Shown here: positions 26,038 through 36,955 of the stretch, piece by piece
Numbering within the stretch: the first letter of the stretch is position 1
How the letters are laid out: the number at the start of each line of letters is the position of its first letter
Source: Halomonas sp. A11-A
GTDB taxonomy: Bacteria; Pseudomonadota; Gammaproteobacteria; Pseudomonadales; Halomonadaceae
DNA: 64,000 nt
Assembly (NCBI RefSeq): GCF_003182195.1
Contig: NZ_QGTM01000008.1
Location: 1-64,000, forward strand
Reading direction: 5' to 3'
The notes under the pieces: model-generated
Databases searched by the model: none
Told to the model about the DNA's origin: nothing
The model's input: the letters and a program-made list of their open reading frames with translations, nothing else
Translations under genes and position numbers: made by a program

Positions 26038-28170
26038 TCAGTTGCCGAGTCGGGTGATGCGCCCGACGTGGGAGAGGTTGCGCAGCCGCTTGATGATGCG
26101 CGCCAGGTGCACGCGGTTGCGGACCGCCAGGGTCAGGTTGACCGTGGCCAGGCGCGCGTCGCGCTCCTCGATGCCGATGCGCTCGATGTTGGCATCGGCG
26201 TCGGTGACCACGCCGGCCAGCTCAGCCACCAGGCCGCGACGGCTCTCCACCTCCAGGCGCAGCGCCACGGGGAAGTCCTCGGCGATGTCGTCGGACCACT
26301 CCAGGGCAAACAGCTTGTCCGGGTCGTTCCTGAGTTCGCCCAGGTTACGGCACTCGGCGCGATGCACCACGATGCCCTTGCCCACCGAGAGATGGCCGAT
26401 GACGGTATCGCCGGGCAACGGGTGGCAGCAGCGGGCGAATTTGATCACCATGCCTTCGGCGCCGCTGATCAGGATGGGGCCATGGGCACGCGGCTCGCCT
26501 TTGTCCGCGGGGCGCTCGCCGTGCTGCAGGTCGAGCAGGCGGCGCGCCACCACATGGGCGACCCGGGTGCCCAGGCCGATGGATTCCAGTAGGACATCCT
26601 CGTTCTTCAGGCCGAGCTCGCCCAGCAGCGCGGCCAGCGGCCCCTCGGGGAGCTCCTCAAGGCTGGTCTCGAACTCCGCCAGGGACTTGTTGAGCAGCCG
26701 CCGGCCCAGCTGCACCGCCTCGGTATGCTGCTGGTGCTTGAGGGCGTGGCGGATCGCCGAGCGCGCCTTGGCGGTGGCCACGAAGTTGAGCCAGCTGAGG
26801 TTGGGACGCGCCCCCGGAGCGGTGATGATCTCCAGTGTCTGGCCGCTCTCCAGCCGGGTGGAGAGCGGGGCCAGGTGGCGGTCGATGCGACAGGCGATGG
26901 TGCTGTTGCCGATATCGGTATGCACCGAATAGGCGAAGTCGATCACCGTGGCGCCCTGGGGCAGCTCCATGATGTCGCCCTTGGGCGTGAACACGTAGAT
27001 ATCGTCCGGGAAGAGGTCGTTCTTGACGTGCTCGATGAACTCCAGGGAGTCGCCGGCATGGCGCTGCATCTCCAGCAGCCCCTTGATCCAGGAGCGGGCC
27101 CGGGCGTGGCTGCCCTCGGCGATGGGGTGCTGGGTCTGGCCGGCCTTGTAGAGCCAGTGGGCGGCGATGCCGTTGTTGGCCATGGCCTCCATCTCGCGGG
27201 TGCGGATCTGCACCTCGATGGGCATGCCATTGGCGCCGAACAGGGTGGTGTGCAGGCTCTGGTAGCCGTTGGCCTTGGGGATGGCGATGTAGTCCTTGAA
27301 GCGCCCCGGCACCGGCTTGTAGAGGTTGTGCACCACGCCCAGGATGCGATAGCAGCTGTCGACGTCCTCGGTGATGATGCGGAAGCCGAAGACGTCCATG
27401 ATCTCGTTGAACGACTTGCGCTGGTCGCGCATCTTCTTGTAGATCGACAGCAGGTGCTTCTGGCGGCCGACCACGGTACCGGCCAGCCCCTCGTCATCGA
27501 GGCTCTGCTGCAGGGTGTTCTGGATCTGGCGGATCGCCGAGCGGCGGTTCCCCCGGGCGCTGGAGACGGCGCGCTTGATGCGCTCGGCGCGCATGGGGTG
27601 CAGCGCCTGGAAGGAGAGGTCCTCCAGCTCCACGCGGATGGTGTTGATGCCCAGGCGGCTGGCGATGCGGGCGTAGATCTCCAGGGTCTCGCGGGCGATG
27701 CGGCGCTTCTTCTCCGGGCGCAGCGCCCCCAGGGTACGCATGTTGTGCAGGCGGTCGGCCAGCTTGACGATGATGACCCGGATGTCCCGGGACATCGCCA
27801 GCACCATCTTCTGGAAGTTCTCGGCCTGGGCAACCGCCTTGTCCTCGAAGGCGATCTGGGTCAGCTTGGAGACCCCGTCGACGAGCTCCGCCACCGGCTT
27901 GCCGAACTGCTCGGCCAGCGCCTCCTTGCCGACCCCGGTATCCTCGATGACGTCGTGCAGCATGGCCGCCATTAGGCTCTGATGGTCCATGTGCATGTTG
28001 GCGAGGATATTGGCGACGGCGAGGGGGTGGGTGACATAGGGCTCGCCGGAGCGCCGGCGCTGGCCGTCGTGGGCCTGCTCGGCATAGTAGAAGGCGCGCT
28101 TGACCTGCTGGATCTCGCTCTGGGGAAGGTAGCCGCCGAGACGGTCGGCCAGGTCATCGATGGTGAACAT
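26038..28170 (-). CDS. spoT: Bifunctional (p)ppGpp synthetase/hydrolase SpoT
   Basis: SpoT makes and degrades the stringent-response alarmone (p)ppGpp. Both catalytic domains look intact. The HD hydrolase domain has HPLAVANIL and [14 protein letters not shown] near residues 47-75 and [13 protein letters not shown] near 138. The synthetase domain has [20 protein letters not shown] and [20 protein letters not shown] near 300. A TGS domain ([20 protein letters not shown]) and a C-terminal ACT domain follow. The 710 residues match SpoT rather than RelA, whose HD motif is degenerate. The operon order on the minus strand is gmk, rpoZ, spoT, ridA. Confidence 0.96.
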   Translation of the reverse strand: MFTIDDLADRLGGYLPQSEIQQVKRAFYYAEQAHDGQRRRSGEPYVTHPLAVANILANMHMDHQSLMAAMLHDVIEDTGVGKEALAEQFGKPVAELVDGVSKLTQIAFEDKAVAQAENFQKMVLAMSRDIRVIIVKLADRLHNMRTLGALRPEKKRRIARETLEIYARIASRLGINTIRVELEDLSFQALHPMRAERIKRAVSSARGNRRSAIRQIQNTLQQSLDDEGLAGTVVGRQKHLLSIYKKMRDQRKSFNEIMDVFGFRIITEDVDSCYRILGVVHNLYKPVPGRFKDYIAIPKANGYQSLHTTLFGANGMPIEVQIRTREMEAMANNGIAAHWLYKAGQTQHPIAEGSHARARSWIKGLLEMQRHAGDSLEFIEHVKNDLFPDDIYVFTPKGDIMELPQGATVIDFAYSVHTDIGNSTIACRIDRHLAPLSTRLESGQTLEIITAPGARPNLSWLNFVATAKARSAIRHALKHQQHTEAVQLGRRLLNKSLAEFETSLEELPEGPLAALLGELGLKNEDVLLESIGLGTRVAHVVARRLLDLQHGERPADKGEPRAHGPILISGAEGMVIKFARCCHPLPGDTVIGHLSVGKGIVVHRAECRNLGELRNDPDKLFALEWSDDIAEDFPVALRLEVESRRGLVAELAGVVTDADANIERIGIEERDARLATVNLTLAVRNRVHLARIIKRLRNLSHVGRITRLGN

Positions 28171-28236
28171 GCGGCGCGCCCTGATTCCTGCGTGAGTGTC
28201 CTGACAAGGATGACGGCGCCGCGGCGCCGTCTTGGA

Positions 28237-28497
28237 TCACTCCTCGCCGGCGCCGCCGAAGTAGGGCTCGCGCACCGGACGCACGGCGGGCTCGACCGGC
28301 TCGTCGAGGACGCTTTCGTCAACCAGGCCGGCGGCGATCTCGCGCAGGGCGACCACGGTGGGCTTGTCGTTCTCCCAGGGCAGCAGGGCATCGCGGGAGC
28401 CGCGTGCCAGCTGACGTGCGCGCTGGGCGGCGATCATCACCAGCTTGAAGCGGTTCTCGACATGTTCCAGACAATCTTCGACTGTGACTCGCGCCAT
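28237..28497 (-). CDS. rpoZ: RNA polymerase omega subunit
   Basis: Omega helps RNA polymerase assembly and is part of the ppGpp-binding site, which fits its place next to spoT. The N-terminus [20 protein letters not shown] continues with the family pattern [13 protein letters not shown] and [13 protein letters not shown]. The C-terminus is an acidic tail ([16 protein letters not shown]). AGGAAGG lies 6-7 nt before ATG 28497; the upstream open frame is not part of the gene. The length is 86 residues. Confidence 0.95.
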   Translation of the reverse strand: MARVTVEDCLEHVENRFKLVMIAAQRARQLARGSRDALLPWENDKPTVVALREIAAGLVDESVLDEPVEPAVRPVREPYFGGAGEE

Positions 28498-28610
28498 GGG
28501 GGGTGCCTTCCTGTAAAGCCTGCGGGAACCCGGCGCTGCACACGCGGTGGGCGTGTGGACGGATTCCACCTATGGGTAGACCGGATAGGTTACTCGACTG
28601 CCGGTTACCC

Positions 28611-30300
<1,690 letters not shown>

Positions 30301-30342
30301 GGCTCTCTCCGGCGGGTTTCTGTCAACTGGAAGGTTACATGA

Positions 30343-30360
30343 ATTCAATCAATCATGAAT
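30343..30360. promoter_or_regulatory. Inverted repeat, candidate LysR-type operator
   Basis: ATTCA and TGAAT form a perfect inverted repeat around 8 nt and contain a T-N11-A core, the usual LysR box. It lies between the divergent LysR gene and the aminotransferase in an AT-richer stretch. Confidence 0.45.
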
Positions 30361-30454
30361 TTAACTGACGCATGGCGTTGCCTAGTCTGAAGGCAGGACT
30401 CACGGCTCGATCCACAACGAGATCTACAACGACAAGGTTCCGCGAGGCAACGTC

Positions 30455-31798
30455 ATGACCGCACAAGCCTTTCCCTATGCCGCCGGGCTCTCCACCGAGC
30501 AGCTCGACGCCTACTGGATGCCCTACACGGGTAACCGCCAGTTCAAACGCGACCCGCGCATCATCGTCGGCGCCGACGGCAGCTACTTCACCGATGACCA
30601 GGGGCGGCGCATCTTCGATGGACTCTCGGGGCTCTGGACCTGCGGCGCAGGCCACGGCCGCCCGGAGATCACCGAGGCCGTCAGCCGGCAGCTGCGCCAG
30701 CTCGACTACGCCCCGGCCTTCCAGTTTGGCCACCCGAAGGCCTTCGAGCTCGCCCACCGCCTCCGCGAGCTGACCCCGCAGGGGCTGGATCACGTCTTCT
30801 TCACCGGCTCCGGCTCGGAGAGCGCCGATACGGCGCTCAAGATCGCTCGCGCCTACTGGCGCAAGAAGGGCAAGCCGACCAAGACCAAGCTGATCGGCCG
30901 CGCCAAGGGCTACCACGGGGTCAACTTCGGCGGCATCAGCGTGGGCGGGATCGGGCCCAACCGCGCCCCGTTCGGCCAGGGCATCGACGCCGACCATCTG
31001 CCCCATACCCTGATGGCCGAGAACGCCTTCACCCGCGGCATGCCCGAGCGCGGCGCAGAGAAGGCCGAAGAGCTGCTCGAGCTGATCGCCCTGCACGACG
31101 CCTCCAATATCGCCGCGGTGATTGTCGAACCCCTGGCCGGCTCCGCCGGGGTGATTCCTCCCCCGAAGGGCTACCTCAAGCGCCTGCGGGAGATCTGCGA
31201 TCAGCATGAGATCCTGCTGATCTTCGACGAGGTGATCACCGGCCTGGGGCGCATGGGCGCCATGACCGGCGCCGAGGAGTTCGGCGTCACGCCCGATATC
31301 CTGAACGTGGCCAAGCAGCTCACCAACGGCGCGGTGCCCATGGGCGGGGTCATCGTCCAGGGCGAGATCTACCACACCTTCATGGAGCAGGGCGGCCCCG
31401 ACTACATGCTCGAGCTGCCCCATGGCTACACCTACTCCGGCCACCCGGTGGCCTGTGCCGCGGCCCTGGCGTCCCTCGACGTGCTGGAGAATGACCGCCT
31501 GGTCGAGCGGGTCAGGCAGATCAGCCCGGTCTTCGAGGAGGCCCTGCACGGTCTCAAGGGCACCCGCTATATCAGCGATATTCGCAACTACGGGCTGGCC
31601 GGTGCCCTGCAGATCGAGGCCTACCCCGGCGAGCCGGCGCGGCGCCCCTTCGAGATCGCCATGAAGTGCTGGGAGAAGGGCTTCTACGTGCGCTACGGCG
31701 GCGACACCATCCAGCTCGGCCTGCCGTTCATCGTCGAGCGCGAGGAGATCGATCGCCTGGTCAATGCCCTGGGTGAGGCGATAGGCGAGCTGGACTGA
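30455..31798 (+). CDS. Class III aminotransferase, omega-amino acid--pyruvate type
   Basis: This PLP enzyme probably moves the amino group of beta-alanine or another omega-amino acid (or amine) to pyruvate. It resembles Pseudomonas omega-amino acid:pyruvate transaminase: AYWMPYTGNRQFKRDPRIIV near the start, FTGSGSESADTALKIARAYW, KGYHGVNFGGISVGGI, and LIFDEVITGLGRMGAM. The PLP Lys is residue 287 (LNVAKQLTNG). The 447 residues are full length. No malonate-semialdehyde dehydrogenase gene follows, unlike many such loci, so it stands alone with its LysR regulator. Confidence 0.88.
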   Translation: MTAQAFPYAAGLSTEQLDAYWMPYTGNRQFKRDPRIIVGADGSYFTDDQGRRIFDGLSGLWTCGAGHGRPEITEAVSRQLRQLDYAPAFQFGHPKAFELAHRLRELTPQGLDHVFFTGSGSESADTALKIARAYWRKKGKPTKTKLIGRAKGYHGVNFGGISVGGIGPNRAPFGQGIDADHLPHTLMAENAFTRGMPERGAEKAEELLELIALHDASNIAAVIVEPLAGSAGVIPPPKGYLKRLREICDQHEILLIFDEVITGLGRMGAMTGAEEFGVTPDILNVAKQLTNGAVPMGGVIVQGEIYHTFMEQGGPDYMLELPHGYTYSGHPVACAAALASLDVLENDRLVERVRQISPVFEEALHGLKGTRYISDIRNYGLAGALQIEAYPGEPARRPFEIAMKCWEKGFYVRYGGDTIQLGLPFIVEREEIDRLVNALGEAIGELD

Positions 31799-31845
31799 AC
31801 CGGGCCGCCCCTCCAGGCAGACCCCTTCCCGCCAGACCCCTTCGC

Positions 31846-31882
31846 CACCCCGCCTCGCCTGACTAGCAGGCGTGGCGGGGTG
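31846..31882. terminator. Strong hairpin terminator between convergent genes
   Basis: The 16-nt arms CACCCCGCCTCGCCTG and CAGGCGTGGCGGGGTG pair at 15 of 16 positions around loop ACTAG. It separates the aminotransferase gene from the convergent GntR gene. Confidence 0.65.
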
Positions 31883-31935
31883 TGTCGAGATGGCCGGAGT
31901 AGCCGGTGGCGCGGCACTGGCCGCCCCCCACCGCC

Positions 31936-32595
31936 CTACTGGCAGGCTCCCAGCGCCACCTGGTAGGAGCGCTGGATATGATCCTCCATCAGCGCCTGGG
32001 CAGCGGCCACTTTCCCCGCCAGTGCCAGCTCCACCAGCTGGTCATGCTGCTGGTTGAGCTGATCGCGCACCTGTGGGGCCGGCGGGGCCAGGCGCCGGTA
32101 GCGATCGAACTGGTCATGCAGCTGCTCGATGAAGCGCAGCAGCCAGGCCGAGCCGCAGGGGGCCAGCAGGGTGCGATGGAACTTGCCGTGCAGCCGCTCC
32201 CACTCCTCGACCGGCTGCGCGGTCTCATCGGCTCGCCTGAGCCGATGCGCGGCGGCCAGCAGTTCCGACTCCCACTCCGCATTGCCGCGCTCGATGGCCC
32301 GCTTCAGCGCCATCACCTCCAGTTCGCGACGCATCTCGGCGATATCGTCCAGCTCGTCCCGGTTCAGGCCCGGCACGCGAAACCCGCGCTGGTTCTCCTG
32401 GATCAGCAGCCCATAGGCCGCCAGGCGGTTGAGGGCCTCGCGCAGCGGGCTGAGCCCCACCTCGTAGTGCTCCTTCAGGGCGCTGATCGCGACCTTCTCC
32501 CCGGCCTTGAAGCGCCCGTTGACGAGGTCCTGGCGCAGGGTGTCATAGATGAGGCTGGACCTTGTCGTCCCGCCCTTGCGCTTGGGTGCTCCCAT
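31936..32595 (-). CDS. GntR-family regulator, FCD subfamily
   Basis: The N-terminal winged helix (residues 10-75) has SLIYDTLRQDLVNGRFKAGE and YEVGLSPLREALNRLAAYGL. The C-terminal FCD domain has IAEMRRELEVMALKRAIERG, the metal-ligand Asp/Arg region, HGKFHRTLLAPCGSAWLLRF, and QQHDQLVELALAG with the conserved His. The 219 residues are normal. GGGAGGGGGT lies before the ATG. It is divergent from the chrA-TTT-GGT operon and shares an AT-rich promoter region with a perfect palindrome, so it probably represses that operon until an organic-acid-like ligand binds. The ligand is unknown. Confidence 0.88.
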   Translation of the reverse strand: MGAPKRKGGTTRSSLIYDTLRQDLVNGRFKAGEKVAISALKEHYEVGLSPLREALNRLAAYGLLIQENQRGFRVPGLNRDELDDIAEMRRELEVMALKRAIERGNAEWESELLAAAHRLRRADETAQPVEEWERLHGKFHRTLLAPCGSAWLLRFIEQLHDQFDRYRRLAPPAPQVRDQLNQQHDQLVELALAGKVAAAQALMEDHIQRSYQVALGACQ

Positions 32596-32665
32596 ACCCC
32601 CTCCCGTTTTTCGCTCCGTGAATGGCCTGCGTCATCACGGGTTGACGCCGCTTCGGACGCCGACC

Positions 32666-32683
32666 TATAGTCGAAACTATAAT
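32666..32683. promoter_or_regulatory. Palindrome overlapping a perfect -10, between GntR and chrA
   Basis: TATAGT-CGAA-ACTATA is an exact inverted repeat (32666-32681), and its right arm overlaps TATAAT at 32678-32683. The surroundings (32660-32725) are AT-rich. This is a likely promoter and GntR operator for the chrA-TTT-GGT operon; no good -35 is visible 17 nt upstream, which fits an activated or weak promoter. Confidence 0.5.
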
Positions 32684-32761
32684 CGATTTTTTAAATTCAG
32701 CACGATTCAAGAGAATTTAATCTATGGTTGGTACCGGCACCGATCTGGAGATTCGACACCC

Positions 32762-33334
32762 ATGACCGCCCAGCGCAAGGCGCCGCTGGGCGCCCTCTTC
32801 TGGTCCTTCACCCGCATCGGCCTGCTCGGCTTCGGCGGTGGTCCCGCCATGATACCCCTGGTGCAGCAGGAGGTGGTCAAGCGCCACGCCTGGATGACGG
32901 ACGAGGAGTTCGCCGATGTGCTGGCCATCGGCAACACCCTGCCCGGCCCCATCGCCACCAAGATGCCGGGCTATATCGGCTACCGCGTCGCCGGCCTGGC
33001 CGGCTGCATCATCGCGGTCGGTGCGGTGATCGTGCCCATGATCCTGGCCATGATCCTGCTGCTCGGGGTCTTCAGCCGCTATCGCGACGTGGCCTGGATC
33101 CATGGCATGGGACAGGCGGTGGTGCCGGTGGTGATGGTGATGCTGGCCCAGCTGACCCTGGACTTCTGGAACAAGTCGCGCCTGGCGCTGGGCTGGGCCA
33201 TCAGCCTGGCCATGGCGGCCGTCGCCGGCGGCCTGATCTACGGCCTGGGCCTGCACCCCGGCTGGGTGATCGGTGCCCTGCTGATCACGGCCCTGCTGCG
33301 GCCGGGCCAGAAGGCCACGGAGGCGAGCTCATGA
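32762..33334 (+). CDS. chrA: Chromate transport protein, first half-size subunit (CHR family)
   Basis: This is a membrane protein of the chromate ion transporter superfamily, short-chain type, which works as a pair with the next gene. The 190 residues have about six hydrophobic segments and the family motif LLGFGGGPAMIPLVQQEVVK, followed by LAIGNTLPGPIATKMPGYIG. The ATG at 32762 is in frame with a longer ORF, but the family start fits here; GGAGA lies 12 nt before it. The stop overlaps the next start (ATGA). Despite the name, members in catabolic operons may carry other anions; the neighbours here (TTT and GGT genes) suggest an organic anion. Confidence 0.82.
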   Translation: MTAQRKAPLGALFWSFTRIGLLGFGGGPAMIPLVQQEVVKRHAWMTDEEFADVLAIGNTLPGPIATKMPGYIGYRVAGLAGCIIAVGAVIVPMILAMILLLGVFSRYRDVAWIHGMGQAVVPVVMVMLAQLTLDFWNKSRLALGWAISLAMAAVAGGLIYGLGLHPGWVIGALLITALLRPGQKATEASS

Positions 33335-33861
33335 TCTACTGGGAGCTGTTTCTCGCCTTCTTCATCCCCAACATCATCGGCTACGGCGGCGGGCCGGCGA
33401 TCATTCCGCTGATCGAGGCGGAGGTGGTCGGACGCTACGGCTGGATGAGCGCCCAGGCATTCGCCGAGACCCTGGCCCTGGGCAACGCCCTGCCGAGCCC
33501 CATCGCCACCAAGATGGCCGGCCAGGTCGGCTACGAAGTGGCCGGGGCGGGGGGCGCCCTGGTGGCCGTGCTCGCCACGGTGGTGCCGTCGCTGCTGCTG
33601 ATGCTGGGCGCCCTGGGCCTGCTCTATCGCCACCGGGAGTCGCCCCGGGTCAAGCGCATGAGCCAGTGGGTCCGTCCGGTCATCGCCCTGATGATGGGCT
33701 GGCTGACCCTCGGCTTCTTCCTGGAGGGCGTCGACGGCGCCGGCCTGCTCCACACCCTGGTGATCGGCATCGCCGCCGCCGTTGCCCTGCTTCGCTTCCG
33801 CGCCCACCCCGCCTTCGTGGTGCTGGGGGCGCTCGTCTATGGAGGACTCTTCCTCGGCTGA
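33331..33861 (+). CDS. chrA: Chromate transport protein, second half-size subunit (CHR family)
   Basis: This is the partner of the previous gene; the two together equal one full-length ChrA. The 176 residues repeat the same motif, IIGYGGGPAIIPLIEAEVVG and LALGNALPSPIATKMAGQVG, about 20 residues from the start. About six membrane segments follow. Translation is coupled by the ATGA overlap. A 134-nt gap with no obvious terminator leads to the TctC-like gene on the same strand. Confidence 0.82.
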   Translation: MIYWELFLAFFIPNIIGYGGGPAIIPLIEAEVVGRYGWMSAQAFAETLALGNALPSPIATKMAGQVGYEVAGAGGALVAVLATVVPSLLLMLGALGLLYRHRESPRVKRMSQWVRPVIALMMGWLTLGFFLEGVDGAGLLHTLVIGIAAAVALLRFRAHPAFVVLGALVYGGLFLG

Positions 33862-33995
33862 TGACCTCGGCCCCGACCCGAACGACCCGCCCGGTACGCC
33901 GGGCCCATAACAAGACCCCAAGCGGGAGCACGCGCTCGCACCAGCGCCGCCTCGAGCGGCGACTGCACCAGACCACAACAGCAAAGGTGTCCGAC

Positions 33996-34883
33996 ATGAC
34001 GCGTTCCAGACTGACCCAGACCTTCGCCGCCATTGGCCTCGCTGCCGGCCTCGCCCTCACCGGTACGGCCCAGGCCGACTACCCCGAACAGGACATCCGC
34101 CTGGTCATCCCCTACGGCCCGGGCGGCGCCACCGACATCATCTTCCGCCTCATCTCCCAGGAGGCCGAGGGCCACCTCGGCACCTCGATCGTGCCGGTCA
34201 ACATGGCCGGCGCCGGGGCTACCCTGGGCTCCCGGAACGTCAAGGATGCCCGCCCAGACGGCTACACGCTGCTGGGCAGCCACGACACCATCGCCCTCTC
34301 CAAGCTGGCGGGCACCGTCGACTACTCCTACGACGCCTTCGAGCCCGTCGCCCTGCTGACCCAGACGATCAACATCCCGGCGGCCCACGCCAACCACCCG
34401 GTGCAGTCCGCCGACGAGATCGCCGACTACATCCGTGAGAACCCCGGCCGGGTGCGGATCAGCATGATCCCGAGCTCCACGGACCACTTCTTCTGGGTGC
34501 AGTTCTTCGACGCCGCCGGCATCGACATGGCCGACGTGCGCCTGGTGGGCTACCCGGACACCGGCGAGCAGGTCTCGGCGCTGCTGGCCGAGGAGATCGA
34601 CTTCGCCATGTTCAACCTGCCCTCCGGCGGCGCCTTCTTCGAGGACGGCATCTTCCGCCCGCTGGGCGTGGCGCATCCCGAGCGCCTCGACGGCCTGCCG
34701 GAGGTGGCGACCCTGCGCGAGCTCGGCATCGAGATGGATCACTCCACCAGCCGCGGCATCTTCGCCCCCAAGGGGACGCCTCAGGAGATCCTCGACACCC
34801 TCGCCGAGGCCTACCAGGCCTTCCTGGACGAGAACGAGGCCGCCCTGAGTGCCGCGGCCGAGAACATCGACTTCCAGAACTGA
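33996..34883 (+). CDS. Tripartite tricarboxylate transporter binding protein (TctC/Bug family)
   Basis: This is a periplasmic binding protein for the TctA/TctB permease encoded next. The signal peptide (AAIGLAAGLALTGTAQA) is cut near residue 27. The Bug fold motifs are RLVIPYGPGGATDIIFRLIS and VNMAGAGATLGSRNVKDARP followed by DGYTLLGSHD. Bug proteins bind carboxylates without charge contacts by a Gly/Ala-rich loop, which is present. The 295 residues are somewhat short for the family (about 320), because the C-terminal helices end early at ENIDFQN. The ligand is unknown. Confidence 0.88.
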   Translation: MTRSRLTQTFAAIGLAAGLALTGTAQADYPEQDIRLVIPYGPGGATDIIFRLISQEAEGHLGTSIVPVNMAGAGATLGSRNVKDARPDGYTLLGSHDTIALSKLAGTVDYSYDAFEPVALLTQTINIPAAHANHPVQSADEIADYIRENPGRVRISMIPSSTDHFFWVQFFDAAGIDMADVRLVGYPDTGEQVSALLAEEIDFAMFNLPSGGAFFEDGIFRPLGVAHPERLDGLPEVATLRELGIEMDHSTSRGIFAPKGTPQEILDTLAEAYQAFLDENEAALSAAAENIDFQN

Positions 34884-34929
34884 GCCCGTGGTGGTGCCGT
34901 CGTCCGGCGGCGCCACCGGAGAGACGCCC

Positions 34930-35400
34930 ATGTTGACCCTGACCAAGGACCGCGCCCTGGCCCTGGTGATGCTGGTGATCGCTGGCATCATGCTGGCGGA
35001 GACGCGCCACATCCGTCCGCCGACCAGCTGGCAGCCCTACGGCTCGGCGCTGTTCCCCCGCATCCTGCTGGTGGTGATCGGCCTGCTGGCCCTGCTGATC
35101 CTGATCCGCTCGCTGTTCCAGGGCGCCCCCCCGCGCGAGGCGCCGAGACGCTCCTTCCGGGAGTGGCTCGCCCACCATCGCATCGTGCTGTCGCTGTTCG
35201 CCCTGTTCGGTGCCTATGCGCTGTTGCTGCCGCTGCTGGGCTACATCATCAGCACCCTGGCCTTCATGGTCAGCGCCCTGGCGCTGCTGCTGGGCGTAGA
35301 CCACTGGCGCAAGTGGGCCCTCAATCTCGGGGTGAGCTTCACCCTGGTGCCCCTCGTCTACGTGATCTTCCGTTACGGCCTGCGGGTCTGGCTGCCCTGA
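34930..35400 (+). CDS. Tripartite tricarboxylate transporter small membrane subunit (TctB)
   Basis: This 156-residue membrane protein has four hydrophobic segments (LALVMLVIAGIMLA, ILLVVIGLLALLILI, ALFGAYALLLPLLGYI and VSFTLVPLVYVIFRYG). The conserved SALFPRILLVVIGLLALLIL block identifies it as TctB. The ATG at 34930 has GGAGAG upstream; the frame is open further back but without a signal. It sits between the binding protein and TctA genes, the standard order. Confidence 0.86.
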   Translation: MLTLTKDRALALVMLVIAGIMLAETRHIRPPTSWQPYGSALFPRILLVVIGLLALLILIRSLFQGAPPREAPRRSFREWLAHHRIVLSLFALFGAYALLLPLLGYIISTLAFMVSALALLLGVDHWRKWALNLGVSFTLVPLVYVIFRYGLRVWLP

Positions 35401-35417
35401 ACGATCTGGAGTGACCC

Positions 35418-36935
35418 ATGGCGGACTTCTTTCTTCAAGCGCTCGGCCAGGTCAGCAGCCCCTCGGTGCTGCTGCTGATCCTGGTCGGCGTGCTCTTCGG
35501 CATCATCGGCGGAAGCATCCCCGGCTTCACCGTCACCATGGCCATCCTGGTGGTCTTCCCCTTCACCTTCGCCATGGACCCGGTGAGCGGTGTCTCGCTG
35601 ATGGTCGGCGTCTTCGTCGGCGGCTACTCGGGCGGGATTGTCTCGGGGGTGATGCTCGGCATCCCCGGCACCCCCTCCTCGATCACCACCGTCTACGACG
35701 GCTACCCGATGGCCCAGAACGGCCAGCCCGGTCGGGCGCTCGGCATCGGGGTCGCGGCCTCGTTTCTCGGCACCCTGATCAGCGTGGCGGTGCTGGTCTT
35801 CTTCGGCCCGCTGATCGCCAGTTTCAGCATGAACTTCCGCCCCTGGGAGATCACCGCGCTGATCATCTTCGCCCTCACCCTGGTGGCGGGGCTCTCCAAC
35901 GGCGCCCTGCTCAAGGGGCTGCTGGCGGCGGCCCTGGGGCTCCTGATCACCACGGTGGGCTATGACCGCAACAGCAACCTGCGCTTCGACTTCGGCATCC
36001 CGGCGCTGAGCTCCGGCTTCGAGATCCTACCGGTGATGATCGGCATCTTCGCCTTCTCCCAACTGCTGGGAAATCTCGAGAAGCTGCGCGACGACCCCCA
36101 GGGGGCGGGCCGAAACGTCGACACCAACGTGGCTATCCCCTACGGCACCATCCTCAAGGACATGGCGGGACAGAAGCTCAACACCCTGCGCTCCTCGCTG
36201 ATCGGCAGCCTGGTGGGCGCCCTGCCCGGCACCGGCGGCACCGTGGCCAACTTCATCAGCTACGACCAGGCCAAGAAGTTCTCGCGCCACCCGGAGCGCT
36301 TCGGCAAGGGCACCCCGGACGGCATCGTGGCCTCGGAGGCCTCCAACAGCGCGGTGGCCGGCGGCGCCTTCGTGCCCACTCTGGCGCTGGGGATTCCCGG
36401 CGACCTGCCCATGGCGATCATGATGGGCGTGCTGATCCTGCACGGCATCACCCCGGGGCCGCTGATGTTCGAGCAGAACCCGGTGCTGGTGGGTGCCATC
36501 TACGCCAGCCTGCTGATCGGCGCGGTGGTGATGGTGCTCTGCCAGCTGATGCTGGTGCGCTGGTTCGCCAAGATCTCGCTGATCCCTCAGCAGGTCCTGG
36601 TGCCGGTGGTGCTGATGCTCTGCGCCATCGGCGCCTACGCGCTGAACAACAACCTCTTCGACATCTGGGTGCTGTTCATTTTCGGCCTGCTCGGCTACCT
36701 GCTGTGGAAGGCCGAGGTGCCGCTGACGCCGCTGATCCTCGGCGTGGTGCTGGGCAACAACCTCGAGCGCCAGCTGTTCCGGGCCCTCGAGCTCGACGAC
36801 AGCTGGATGACCTTCCTGACGCGACCGCTCTCGGCGCTGTTCCTGGCCCTGGCCGTGGCGTCGATCGTCTTCTCGCTCTACCAGGACCGCAAGATCCAAC
36901 GCAACCGACTCAAGGCCCAGCAGGGCGACGCCTGA
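35418..36935 (+). CDS. Tripartite tricarboxylate transporter large permease (TctA)
   Basis: This is the main membrane component of the TTT transporter; it imports carboxylates with a cation gradient. The 505 residues have about twelve membrane segments. Family motifs are GIIGGSIPGFTVTMAILVVF near residue 30, SGGIVSGVMLGIPGTPSSIT near 75, and the repeated GALPGTGGTVANFISYDQAK near 265. FVPTLALGIPGDLPMAIMMG follows. The gene lies 17 nt after tctB and 20 nt before the GGT gene. Confidence 0.92.
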   Translation: MADFFLQALGQVSSPSVLLLILVGVLFGIIGGSIPGFTVTMAILVVFPFTFAMDPVSGVSLMVGVFVGGYSGGIVSGVMLGIPGTPSSITTVYDGYPMAQNGQPGRALGIGVAASFLGTLISVAVLVFFGPLIASFSMNFRPWEITALIIFALTLVAGLSNGALLKGLLAAALGLLITTVGYDRNSNLRFDFGIPALSSGFEILPVMIGIFAFSQLLGNLEKLRDDPQGAGRNVDTNVAIPYGTILKDMAGQKLNTLRSSLIGSLVGALPGTGGTVANFISYDQAKKFSRHPERFGKGTPDGIVASEASNSAVAGGAFVPTLALGIPGDLPMAIMMGVLILHGITPGPLMFEQNPVLVGAIYASLLIGAVVMVLCQLMLVRWFAKISLIPQQVLVPVVLMLCAIGAYALNNNLFDIWVLFIFGLLGYLLWKAEVPLTPLILGVVLGNNLERQLFRALELDDSWMTFLTRPLSALFLALAVASIVFSLYQDRKIQRNRLKAQQGDA

Positions 36936-36955
36936 CCCGACTCAAGGAGCTTTCG

